A stretch of 12,781 nucleotides of DNA from UMGS1851 sp900555605. Lineage in GTDB: Bacteria > Bacillota > Clostridia > UBA1212 > UBA1255. Below the pieces are notes generated by a model. It searched no databases. It was not told the origin of the DNA and saw only the letters and a program-made list of their open reading frames with translations. The stretch lies in NCBI GenBank assembly GCA_902472555.1, contig CABROF010000072.1:1-12781 (forward strand). The letters run 5' to 3'. Shown piece by piece: positions 6,280-12,766 of this stretch (its first letter is position 1; every line of letters starts with the position of its first letter). The position numbers and the translations under genes were made by a program.

Positions 6280-6912
6280 ATGAAGAGAAAGAACGGTTTA
6301 TTTTCGGATGTCCACAAGATGGTACAGCTGGCCGTACTTGTGGCGATTATCGCATTGCTGACCTTTACGCCCATCGGGTATTTGAAGGCCGGCGTTGTCG
6401 AAATCACATTTCTGCAGATTCCGGTGGTAATCGGCGCGATCTTTTTAGGGCCTAAAGCCGGCGCCTTTTTAGGCGGCATATTCGGGCTGACCAGCTTTCT
6501 GCAATGCGTAGGTGTCGGTGCTGTTCCGAGTCCGTTCGGTGCGGCGCTGCTTTCCGTCAATCCGTATTTGACGGCAGTCCTTTGTATCGTTCCGCGCATT
6601 TTGATGGGACTCCTTGCGGGCGTGATTTTCAGAAGCTTTCCTAAACAGAAAACCGCGATGCGGCATGTCTCGTACGCGGTATCAAGTCTCAGCGGCGCAC
6701 TGCTGAATACGTTATTTTTTATGACCGGGCTGATTTTGCTGTTTGGCCGTACGGAATATATTTTAAATATGCAGGGCGGAAAATCGGTGCTTGCATTTTT
6801 AGCGGGGCTGGTTGGCGTAAACGGACTGATTGAGGCGGCGGCTTGTCTTGTGATCGGTACTGCGCTATGTGAAGGTATCGGCGGATATTTTCGTTCTAAG
6901 GGACGCGGATAA
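6280..6912 (+). CDS. ECF transporter S component (vitamin-binding membrane subunit; possibly pantothenate)
   Basis: 210 residues, almost all membrane: about six helices (near 13-33, 37-56, 60-80, 96-118, 133-157, 170-197) with short loops and basic ends, the size and topology of an ECF substrate-binding subunit. These bind one vitamin and work with the shared EcfT and EcfA/A' subunits, which are not encoded here. Sequence features include FTPIGYLKAG near the first helix and LSVNPYLTAVLCIVPRILMG in the middle. The pattern resembles the PanT-like group, and coaX, the next enzyme for pantothenate, lies 2.6 kb away, so pantothenate is a reasonable but unproven substrate. The ATG at 6280 follows AGGAGGT with good spacing. 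The gene stands alone and ends at its own terminator. Confidence 0.85.
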   Translation: MKRKNGLFSDVHKMVQLAVLVAIIALLTFTPIGYLKAGVVEITFLQIPVVIGAIFLGPKAGAFLGGIFGLTSFLQCVGVGAVPSPFGAALLSVNPYLTAVLCIVPRILMGLLAGVIFRSFPKQKTAMRHVSYAVSSLSGALLNTLFFMTGLILLFGRTEYILNMQGGKSVLAFLAGLVGVNGLIEAAACLVIGTALCEGIGGYFRSKGRG

Positions 6913-6942
6913 AAGACACAAATGCACATAACCTGTATAAAG

Positions 6943-6973
6943 AAGACGGCATATATAACTGCCGTCTTTTTTT
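6943..6973 (+). terminator. Rho-independent terminator of the ECF gene
   Basis: A nine-bp perfect stem AAGACGGCA / TGCCGTCTT (6943-6951 and 6960-6968), eight-base loop and an uninterrupted T-run to 6973. It separates the ECF gene from the TetR operon. Confidence 0.95.
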
Positions 6974-6984
6974 GTACAGCGTAC

Positions 6985-7012
6985 TTGCATTTTTTCGGAA
7001 CAGGCGTATAAT
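6985..7012 (+). promoter_or_regulatory. Promoter of the TetR-ABC-permease operon
   Basis: TTGCAT (6985-6990), 16-base spacer and a perfect TATAAT (7007-7012). The 42-bp palindrome begins at the very next base, so a bound repressor would cover the transcription start. Confidence 0.8.
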
Positions 7013-7054
7013 AAAACAACAGATTTAAAACAAATGTTTTAAATCTGTTGTTTT
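7013..7054. promoter_or_regulatory. Perfect 42-bp palindrome, likely TetR-family operator
   Basis: Two perfect 20-base arms (7013-7032 and 7035-7054; left arm begins AAAACAACAG) around a two-base centre. It lies between the -10 box and the start codon of the TetR gene, the usual site for autoregulation. If transcription starts near 7019, most of both arms would also be in the RNA and form a hairpin at its 5' end. It lacks the G/C-rich stem of a normal terminator. Confidence 0.8.
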
Positions 7055-7074
7055 AGAAAAAGGGAGACTTTGAT

Positions 7075-7668
7075 ATGCCGCCGAAAGCGAAATTTACAAA
7101 AGAGGAGATTGTGTCTGCCGCATTGGGCATTGTTAGAGCGGACGGATTCTCCGCCCTGACCGCCAGAGCGCTGGGGACAAAGCTCGCCAGCTCGGCAAGG
7201 CCGATTTTTACGGTATTTAAAAGCATGGAAGAGGTACAGCAGGAAGTAATCAAGGCTGCGAAAGCATGCTACAAAAAATATGTGCAGACGGGTTTGGCGC
7301 AGGTGCCTGCGTTTAAAGGCGTTGGAATGCAGTATATTGAGTTTGCTTCCAAAGAGGCAAAGTTATTTCAGCTTTTATTTATGACCGAGCAAACGGGCGT
7401 TATGACCGAGCAAACGGGCAGTCCGGATGTGAAAGAAGTGCTGCCCCTTATTGAAGAAAATTATACACAGATACGCAGTGCGCTCCAGCAGGCCTACGCA
7501 TTAGATGATACAGAAACAGACCGGCTGTACAGGCATTTATGGGTCTATACCCATGGCCTTGCAGTATTATGCGCAACAAAAATGTGCAGCTTCAGCAAAG
7601 TGACGATTTCGGAAATGCTGACGGAAATTTTTACGGGACAGCTGAAAGAAATAAAGGCGGGCAGATAA
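7075..7668 (+). CDS. TetR/AcrR-family transcriptional repressor
   Basis: 197 residues. The N-terminal DNA-binding domain (about 7-55) has the TetR helix-turn-helix pattern: FTKEEIVSAALGIVRADG, then LTARALGTKLASSARPIFTVF (tyrosine of the usual LYxHF replaced, as IFTVF). The all-helical C-terminal part (60-195) would bind a ligand. It contains a duplicated heptapeptide MTEQTGV-MTEQTGS at 103-116 from a 21-bp tandem repeat. It is the first gene of an operon, one base before the ABC ATPase gene, and sits directly behind the 42-bp palindrome, so it most likely represses its own operon and is released by the transported compound or a related signal. GGGAG precedes the ATG at 7075. The ligand is unknown. 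Confidence 0.92.
   Translation: MPPKAKFTKEEIVSAALGIVRADGFSALTARALGTKLASSARPIFTVFKSMEEVQQEVIKAAKACYKKYVQTGLAQVPAFKGVGMQYIEFASKEAKLFQLLFMTEQTGVMTEQTGSPDVKEVLPLIEENYTQIRSALQQAYALDDTETDRLYRHLWVYTHGLAVLCATKMCSFSKVTISEMLTEIFTGQLKEIKAGR
7381..7422 (+). repeat. 21-bp in-frame tandem duplication inside the TetR gene
   Basis: ATGACCGAGCAAACGGGC occurs at 7381-7398 and again at 7402-7419, each followed by a different triplet (GTT, AGT). The 18 identical bases indicate a recent duplication that adds seven residues without changing frame. Confidence 0.95.
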
Positions 7669-7669
7669 A

Positions 7670-8359
7670 ATGATCGAGGCTTGTAATATTACAAAATCAT
7701 ATGGCGGGAAAAATGCGTATCCGGTGTTAAGGGGGATTGATCTGAAAATACACGATGGCGATTTTATGGTGGTTTTAGGCGCCTCGGGTTCCGGAAAGTC
7801 TACGCTTTTAAATATCCTTTCAGGACTTGAGCGTCCGGACAGCGGGCAGATTCTATATGATATGCATGACATTACAAAGCTCTCCGAGGCTGCTCTGACA
7901 GACTTCCGGAAACATAATATCGGTTTTGTCTTTCAGCAGTATTATCTCCTCGCGCACATGAACGTTGAGAAGAATGTTAAAATGGGTGCGGATCTGGCAG
8001 AAAACCGCGATTACAGAGCGATTATTGAAGCGGTCGGGCTGCATGATAAGCTGCACAAGTATCCAAGTGAATTAAGCGGCGGTGAGCAGCAAAGGGTTTC
8101 TGTAGCCAGAGCCTTGGCGAAAAAACCAAAGATATTATTCCTTGACGAGCCGACCGGTGCTTTAGATGAGCAAACCGGCCGGCAGGTGCTCGATTATATT
8201 TGCCGGCTGCAAAAGGAGTATCATTTTACTGCTGTGATGGTAACGCATAACCAGAATATTGCAGACATGGCCAATACCGTTGTTAAAATGAACAGCGGTA
8301 AGATTACGGATATCTGCGTGAATCCGTCACGGAAAAGCGCTTATGAGATCGGATGGTAA
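7670..8359 (+). CDS. ABC transporter ATPase, MacB/LolD type
   Basis: 229 residues, one nucleotide-binding domain, all motifs present: Walker A GASGSGKST (37-45), Q-loop FVFQQYYLL (86-94), signature LSGGEQQRVSVARAL (135-149), Walker B ILFLDEPTGALD (155-166) and H-loop THN (H193). The spacing and the DEPTGALD wording are typical of ATPases that pair with FtsX-like permeases and drive export or extraction from the membrane (peptides, antibiotics, lipids). The start is one base after the TetR stop and the end overlaps the permease frame, so translation is probably coupled. The ATPase would form the cytoplasmic dimer of the transporter. Confidence 0.96.
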   Translation: MIEACNITKSYGGKNAYPVLRGIDLKIHDGDFMVVLGASGSGKSTLLNILSGLERPDSGQILYDMHDITKLSEAALTDFRKHNIGFVFQQYYLLAHMNVEKNVKMGADLAENRDYRAIIEAVGLHDKLHKYPSELSGGEQQRVSVARALAKKPKILFLDEPTGALDEQTGRQVLDYICRLQKEYHFTAVMVTHNQNIADMANTVVKMNSGKITDICVNPSRKSAYEIGW

Positions 8360-9512
8360 CGGTATGATCGTAGGAATCAAAGACACGGCAAAGCTGATAG
8401 GAATTATGATTATTGTCTGCTGCGCGGTATTTGTTTGTACGCTGTTTTTGAATTATAATATAGATATTGCCGCGATCCGCGATAAAGTGGTCACAGAGAA
8501 CGCCATGCTGTATTATCAGGCGCAGGTTTCCACAGGCAGAATTGTCAGTGCAGTCAGCGGCGGCTGTCTGTTGGCTACATCTGTCATCATGCTGCTGTTT
8601 TATATAAAACATGATATCGATGTGCATAAAAAGGAGCTCGGTATCTTGAAAGCAATCGGATATTCAGCCTTTTATATCGCAAAAAGGTTTTGGGTATTCG
8701 GCTCCAGCGTTTTGATTGGTGCTGCCTTTGGCTTTTCCGGTGCGTTTCTTTTGATGCCTTCCTTTTACGCTGTACAGAATGCAGATCAAATACTTCCGGA
8801 ATTTTCGGCACATTTTCATCCTATGCTTGCCGTGTATTTGATTTTACTGCCGGCGGCATTTTTCTCAGGTCTTGCAATCATTTACGCTTATCGAAAGCTG
8901 AAGCGTCCTGTTTTAGAGCTGCTGCAGGAGCGGCAGCAGGCAGCGGGCAAAGTAAAGAGGCTGAAAGCGCGGCGGGATACTGAACGCCCGTTTGTGGAGG
9001 AGCTGAAGAGAAGTACGCTAAGCAGCAGAAAGACGCTTGTGTTTTTTATTGCCTTTGCATCGTTCTGTTTTTCCTCTATGACGCAGATGTCTTTTGGCAT
9101 GAATGAATTGGCCAGCCCGATGATGGCCGTAATAATTATTTTAATCGGTCTGATCCTGGCCTGTACGACACTTTTTCTGGCCGTTACAGCAGTGATTCAT
9201 GATCATACAAAAACCGTTGCAATGATGCGCGTGTTCGGCTATAGTCATGGCGCATGTTGCCGGGCGATCCTGGGAGGTTATCGGCCGGCTGCGTATATCG
9301 GCTTTTTGGTTGGAAGCTTCTATCAATACATTTTGCTGAAAATTATGGTTTCCATAGTCTTTCGGGAGATTGAAAATGTGCCGGAATACGGTTTTGACTT
9401 TCCTGCAATGATGCTTTCACTTGTATCTTTTGCAGTATTATACGAGGGGACCATGTATTTCTACGCGGAAAAGATCAAGCGCATTTCCGTCAAAGAGATT
9501 ATGCTTGCATAA
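8343..9512 (+). CDS. Compact FtsX-like ABC permease
   Basis: 389 residues from the ATG at 8343, which overlaps the ATPase gene by 17 bases; the in-frame ATG at 8364, four bases after the ATPase stop, is equally plausible and gives 382 residues (both have a weak GGA-type ribosome binding site). About eight membrane helices: near 18-38, 66-88, 117-139, 161-183, 231-250, 260-284, 316-336 and 354-375. Two similar cytoplasmic loops, KKELGILKAIGYS (96-108) and HTKTVAMMRVFGYS (288-301), mark two FtsX-like halves; each loop is where the ATPase normally couples. There is no large extracytoplasmic domain, unlike MacB or BceB. It is the membrane partner of the preceding ATPase; the substrate is unknown. 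Its stop is seven bases from the end of the oppositely directed coaX. Confidence 0.88.
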   Translation: MRSDGNGMIVGIKDTAKLIGIMIIVCCAVFVCTLFLNYNIDIAAIRDKVVTENAMLYYQAQVSTGRIVSAVSGGCLLATSVIMLLFYIKHDIDVHKKELGILKAIGYSAFYIAKRFWVFGSSVLIGAAFGFSGAFLLMPSFYAVQNADQILPEFSAHFHPMLAVYLILLPAAFFSGLAIIYAYRKLKRPVLELLQERQQAAGKVKRLKARRDTERPFVEELKRSTLSSRKTLVFFIAFASFCFSSMTQMSFGMNELASPMMAVIIILIGLILACTTLFLAVTAVIHDHTKTVAMMRVFGYSHGACCRAILGGYRPAAYIGFLVGSFYQYILLKIMVSIVFREIENVPEYGFDFPAMMLSLVSFAVLYEGTMYFYAEKIKRISVKEIMLA

Positions 9513-9519
9513 GACCGCT

Positions 9520-10290
9520 TTATTTACCGCCCGTGTTCTTTTTATAGAGTACATACAGGCCTTCCAGCAGCAAATGGGGATTGTAGCAGATTTTCCGTTT
9601 TGTGTGTCTGCATATTTCTTCTGCAAATCCGCCTGTAGCAACGGTCGTGCAGGGTTTTCCGATTTCTGCTTCAAACCGTGATAGCATGCCGTCAAGCATA
9701 CTGGCATTGCCGAGGACAATACCGGATTTCATACAATCAATCGTGTTGGTTCCGATTGCCTTTTTTGGTGCTTCGATATTGATTTGAGGAAGCTGCGCCG
9801 TATTGGTTGAGAGTGCATGCAGCGATATGCCGACGCCGGGCAGAATCGCGCCGCCGATCATACAATTTTTATCATTGATCACACTCAGGGTAGTTGCGGT
9901 TCCCATATCGGCGACAATAACCGGTTTTGGATAGAGACATGCGGCCGCGACGCTGTTAACCAGAATGTCGCTGCCCAGCTGCGCCGGATTATCAATTAAA
10001 ATATTAATTCCGGTTTTGATTCCGGGACCTACCAGAATCGGCTTTTTCCCCAGCAGGAGCAGGAGTGCTTTTACAATATTATCCGTAATCGGAGGTACTA
10101 CGGAGGAGATAATCGTGCCTTCGACGGCTGAGATTGCTGCGCTGCGGATATCCAGAACTGCTTTCAGCTGTATCGCCATTTCGTCTGCAGTCATTGCTGC
10201 AGATGAAAGCCTGGCGGTAAAGGTGAGGGCTTCTTTATTAAAACCTCCGAGCACGATATGGCTGTTGCCAACTCCGATGGTAAGAATCAT
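9520..10290 (-). CDS. coaX: Type III pantothenate kinase
   Basis: 256 residues, the normal length. The enzyme phosphorylates pantothenate with ATP, the first step of coenzyme A synthesis, and acts as a cytoplasmic dimer with the ASKHA fold. Recognisable motifs: GVGNSHIVLG (6-15, phosphate-1 region), QLGSDILVNSVAA (104-116, with base D108), VADMGTATTLSV (126-137, with D128), GGAILPG (146-152), SGIVLGNASMLDG (189-201) and ATGGFAEEI (218-226). Two positions are unusual: the normally conserved Asp of the first motif (DxGNT) is Gly6, and the Arg of GxDR is Ile109. AGGAG lies 13 bases before the ATG. A promoter (10358-10386) and a cre-like box (10313-10326) lie upstream. It converges on the permease gene with seven bases between. 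Confidence 0.93.
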   Translation of the reverse strand: MILTIGVGNSHIVLGGFNKEALTFTARLSSAAMTADEMAIQLKAVLDIRSAAISAVEGTIISSVVPPITDNIVKALLLLLGKKPILVGPGIKTGINILIDNPAQLGSDILVNSVAAACLYPKPVIVADMGTATTLSVINDKNCMIGGAILPGVGISLHALSTNTAQLPQINIEAPKKAIGTNTIDCMKSGIVLGNASMLDGMLSRFEAEIGKPCTTVATGGFAEEICRHTKRKICYNPHLLLEGLYVLYKKNTGGK

Positions 10291-10312
10291 AAGATTTTAT
10301 CAGCTCCTGGTC

Positions 10313-10326
10313 TGAAAACGGTTTCA
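10313..10326. promoter_or_regulatory. cre-like operator in the coaX leader
   Basis: TGAAAACGGTTTCA fits the catabolite-responsive-element consensus TGWAANCGNTNWCA at every position, on both strands. It lies about 30 bases after the expected coaX transcription start and 23 bases before the start codon, where a bound LacI-family protein such as CcpA would block elongation. Another LacI-family regulator is possible. Confidence 0.6.
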
Positions 10327-10357
10327 GTGGACAAATATAAAGGCTTGTTTCAGTAAA

Positions 10358-10386
10358 ATTATATGATATATCGGGACGGAATGCAA
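10358..10386 (-). promoter_or_regulatory. Promoter of coaX
   Basis: Minus strand: TTGCAT (10386-10381), 17-base spacer and a perfect TATAAT (10363-10358). The transcription start near 10350 gives a leader of about 60 bases. Confidence 0.75.
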
Positions 10387-10396
10387 ATGTAATCAA

Positions 10397-10423
10397 ACAG
10401 GCCCGCCTAAGGGGCGGACCTGT
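10397..10423 (-). terminator. Terminator-like hairpin after RNase J
   Basis: On the minus strand ACAGGTCCGCC pairs with GGCGGGCCTGT (11 bp, one G-U pair) around a five-base loop, 33 bases after the RNase J stop. The following TTTGATTACATTT has only short T-runs, so termination may be partial, with some readthrough into coaX. Confidence 0.75.
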
Positions 10424-10456
10424 CGGCTGCAGACTGCACTTTTACCTTGCTTTTTG

Positions 10457-12187
10457 TTATTCGTCGTCATCCGTAATGGGGATGATTTCGGCCATATCTT
10501 CCGAAGCCATGCCATGGATCTCCATAATAATCGGCAGAATCATGGGATTCCTTTTTGTCTGTTCATATACGTATTCGTGTATTGCATCCCGAATATTTGT
10601 CTTTTTCAGTACCCAGTCATGGCGTTTTCCTGGATAATCCGATTTTTCAATGGCTTTTTTTGTAACCTCGCGGATTTGGGAAATCATTTCTTCCGATTCA
10701 CGCATATAGACAAAGCCTCTTGAAATAACGTCCGGTCCGGCACAGACCTTGCCTGTGGCCGCGTCAATGGACATAACGACAATGATCAGCCCATCTTCCG
10801 AGAGATGCCGGCGGTCGCGCAGTACAATATTGCCTACATCACCGACGCCGAGGCCGTCTACCAGAATATTGCCGGAGGGAACGATTTCTTCTGTATTGAC
10901 CTTATCCCCGTCAAATTCCAGCACTCTGCCGTTATCCATGACAAATACATTTTCTTCCGGCATTCCCATACTGACGGCTAAATTTTTATGGCGGACCAAA
11001 TGTCTGTATTCACCGTGCACCGGCATGAAATACTTCGGCTTTATAATTGCCTGCATGAGTTTTAGTTCCTCTTCACAGGCGTGTCCGGATACATGCACCT
11101 CGGCAAGAGATTTGTAGATGACGTTTGCACCTCTTTTGAACAGCTCATCAATCATTTTGTTGATGGGCTTTTCGTTGCCCGGAATCGGACTGGCGGAAAT
11201 GATGACCGTATCACCTTTGATAATATCAATTTGTCTGTGGTTAGAGACTGCCATTCTGGTGAGTGCGGACATGGGCTCACCTTGGCTGCCGGTAGTGATA
11301 ATGACGATCTCTTCCGGCGGATAATTCTCAATTTCATCGATATCGATCAATGTATTTTCCGTATGCTTCATGTATCCGATCTGGCAGGCCACATCCACTA
11401 CGTTTACCATGCTCCGTCCGCAGACTACACATTTTCTGTTGAATTTTACCGCGGTGTCGATAATCTGCTGGACTCTGTGTATATTGGAGGAAAATGTTGC
11501 GACGATGATCCGGCCTTTTGTTCTGGCAAACAGTTCGTCAAATGTTGCACCTACGGTCCGCTCTGACATGGTAAAGCCCTTTCGCTCCGCATTGGTGCTG
11601 TCTGCCATCAGCATAAGGACGCCTTTTTCCCCGAGCTCTGCAAAACGCATAAGATCAATCGGCGCTCCGTCGATGGGGGTGTAATCCACCTTAAAGTCTC
11701 CCGTGTGAATGACAATTCCTACAGGCGTCAGAATTGCTAAAGCGCTGGCGTCTGCAATGCTGTGATTTGTACGAATGAACTCAACGCAAAAATCTCCCTT
11801 TAAAATAAGCTGTCCGTGCTTGACTACATTTAGCTGGGTACTTTCTACCAGATTGAACTCTTCCAGCTTTTTTTCGACCAGCGCCAGCGTCAGCTTTGTG
11901 CCGTAAATCGGTACATTAATATCTTTCAGAAAATAGGGGAGCGCTCCGATATGATCTTCGTGGCCGTGGGTCAAAAAGATCGCTCTGATCTTATCTTTAT
12001 TTTGTATCAAATATGAGATATCCGGTATTACAGAGTCAATGCCCGGCATATCGTCCTCCGGAAACGCAACCCCGCAGTCAACGATGATAATATCGTTTTC
12101 TGTTTCAAAAACAGTTAAATTTTTTCCAATCTCACATAATCCCCCCAAAGGAATCACTCTTAACTTTTTACTTGCCTTTTTTGCCAT
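10457..12187 (-). CDS. rnj: Ribonuclease J (metallo-beta-lactamase / beta-CASP nuclease)
   Basis: 576 residues, close to Bacillus RNase J1. It is a zinc-dependent 5'-to-3' exonuclease and endonuclease central to mRNA decay and rRNA maturation in Firmicutes, acting in the cytoplasm. The active site is complete: HGHEDH (74-79: H74, H76, D78, H79), TNHSIAD (H142), HTGDFKVD (D164) and PVHGEYRHL (H391). The beta-CASP domain spans roughly 220-345 (FSSNIHRVQQ, TTGSQGEPMSAL, ISASPIPGNE), followed by the linker and the C-terminal domain (about 450-576) ending in an acidic DDDE tail. GGAGG lies 13 bases before the ATG at 12187. It appears monocistronic, with an extended -10 promoter upstream and a hairpin downstream. 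Confidence 0.97.
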   Translation of the reverse strand: MAKKASKKLRVIPLGGLCEIGKNLTVFETENDIIIVDCGVAFPEDDMPGIDSVIPDISYLIQNKDKIRAIFLTHGHEDHIGALPYFLKDINVPIYGTKLTLALVEKKLEEFNLVESTQLNVVKHGQLILKGDFCVEFIRTNHSIADASALAILTPVGIVIHTGDFKVDYTPIDGAPIDLMRFAELGEKGVLMLMADSTNAERKGFTMSERTVGATFDELFARTKGRIIVATFSSNIHRVQQIIDTAVKFNRKCVVCGRSMVNVVDVACQIGYMKHTENTLIDIDEIENYPPEEIVIITTGSQGEPMSALTRMAVSNHRQIDIIKGDTVIISASPIPGNEKPINKMIDELFKRGANVIYKSLAEVHVSGHACEEELKLMQAIIKPKYFMPVHGEYRHLVRHKNLAVSMGMPEENVFVMDNGRVLEFDGDKVNTEEIVPSGNILVDGLGVGDVGNIVLRDRRHLSEDGLIIVVMSIDAATGKVCAGPDVISRGFVYMRESEEMISQIREVTKKAIEKSDYPGKRHDWVLKKTNIRDAIHEYVYEQTKRNPMILPIIMEIHGMASEDMAEIIPITDDDE

Positions 12188-12246
12188 AAAATTAGTAAAA
12201 CCTCCATTGTATATTTATATTAATCCGCACAAGTAGTTGCGTGGAT

Positions 12247-12255
12247 ATTATATCA
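12247..12255 (-). promoter_or_regulatory. Extended -10 promoter of RNase J
   Basis: The minus strand reads TGATATAAT, the full extended -10 form (TGnTATAAT). There is no good -35 hexamer at 16-18 bases (TTTCAT at best), which is tolerated by extended -10 promoters. The leader would be about 50 bases. TTTCAT-AAA-ATGAAA symmetry lies immediately upstream. Confidence 0.7.
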
Positions 12256-12327
12256 CCTTTTTCATAAAATGAAACCCCTTTTTTATGTGAAACGAAATAT
12301 TGTGGATTTACACATATCAGTTATCCG

Positions 12328-12341
12328 TTTTGCATGCAAAA
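12328..12341. repeat. Perfect 14-bp palindrome upstream of the RNase J promoter
   Basis: TTTTGCATGCAAAA, about 75 bases upstream of the RNase J -10 box and beyond the tRNA-Gln terminator. It is a possible regulator site; no known regulator is identified. The rest of 12256-12387 contains no gene. Confidence 0.45.
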
Positions 12342-12387
12342 TGGTTTTTTGATGGCAGCGGGCAGTTGGCTGCCGCCTTAAATCATT

Positions 12388-12418
12388 AAAAAAAGAGTCC
12401 AGTATGATCTGGACTCTT
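12388..12418 (-). terminator. Rho-independent terminator of tRNA-Gln
   Basis: Minus strand: AAGAGTCCAG, six-base loop, CTGGACTCTT, then seven T in a row, counting the last two of the stem. The first base of the stem (12418) is also the final A of the encoded tRNA CCA end, so there is no spacer between mature tRNA and terminator. Confidence 0.95.
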
Positions 12419-12491
12419 GGCTGCGGAACTAGGATTCGAACCCAGACAAAATGAGTCAGAGTCATTCGTGCTACCATTACACAATTCCGCA
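12418..12491 (-). tRNA. tRNA-Gln (anticodon CUG)
   Basis: The minus strand begins TGCGGAATTGTGTAATGG and ends with an encoded CCA. The acceptor stem TGCGGAA / TTCCGCA has the U1-A72 pair and G73 discriminator that mark tRNA-Gln. The anticodon stem is AATGA/TCATT around CTCTGAC, giving CUG, which reads CAG. The T arm is TCTGGGTTCGAATCCTAG. Confidence 0.95.
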
Positions 12492-12508
12492 ACAACCCAA
12501 TTTTCTGC

Positions 12509-12520
12509 ACCTCGTGTACA
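12509..12520 (-). other. Leader motif shared with tRNA-Met
   Basis: The minus strand reads TGTACACGAGGT, 17 bases before the mature tRNA-Gln 5' end; 11 of 12 bases match the tRNA-Met leader at 5587-5576. Confidence 0.5.
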
Positions 12521-12532
12521 GAAGCATTTGAG

Positions 12533-12561
12533 ATTATACCACCGCTTTTGCCATTTGACAA
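12533..12561 (-). promoter_or_regulatory. Promoter of tRNA-Gln
   Basis: Minus strand: TTGTCA (12561-12556), 17-base spacer and a perfect TATAAT (12538-12533). An A/T tract (AAAAATTTTTTATAATT on the minus strand) lies upstream in the UP-element position. Confidence 0.9.
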
Positions 12562-12596
12562 TAGGAAATTATAAAAAATTTTTGAACAGGTTAGTT

Positions 12597-12675
12597 GAAA
12601 AAGTAAATGCAACCGTGAAGTAGTAAATGCAACGCGAAAAAGTAAACGCAACCGCGAAGTAGTAAATGCACCCCC
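12597..12675 (+). repeat. Four tandem 19-20 bp repeats upstream of the tRNA-Gln promoter
   Basis: Units begin at 12597, 12617, 12636 and 12656. Odd units read GAAAAAGTAAAYGCAACCG, even units GAAGTAGTAAATGCAMC, so two types alternate with a period of about 39 bases. The first unit with its left flank (12589-12614) matches the element near tRNA-Met at 24 of 26 bases. There is no spacer-like sequence between units. Neither strand encodes a recognisable product here. Confidence 0.9.
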
Positions 12676-12735
12676 CAAAAGGCTAAAATATGAGAAATTT
12701 CAGAAAATTCTGTACTTTGGGTAAGGAAGCCTGCA

Positions 12736-12766
12736 AATAAAAAGTCAAGCCTGCAGCAGGACTTGA
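12736..12766 (-). terminator. Terminator candidate for a gene beyond the right edge
   Basis: Minus strand: TCAAG-T-CCTG, three-base loop, CAGG-CTTGA (nine pairs with one bulged base, 12766-12745), followed by CTTTTTATTT. It would end a minus-strand transcript entering from the right. The upstream gene is not in the window. Confidence 0.65.

Noticed and set aside
6276..7019. 247-codon frame opposite the ECF gene
   Set aside because: It is antisense to a clear membrane protein gene and crosses its terminator and the next promoter.
12555..12575. Plus-strand promoter from TTGACA at 12555 and TATAAA at 12570
   Set aside because: The spacing is only nine bases, and no plus-strand gene follows; the same bases serve the tRNA-Gln promoter on the other strand.
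12597..12675. CRISPR array
   Set aside because: Units of 19-20 bp follow each other with no spacers, two types alternate, and no cas genes are present.
12283..12678. Minus-strand frame of 131 codons with repeated FTTSRL-like peptide
   Set aside because: It runs through the tRNA-Gln gene, its terminator and promoter, and the peptide repeats only reflect the tandem DNA repeat.
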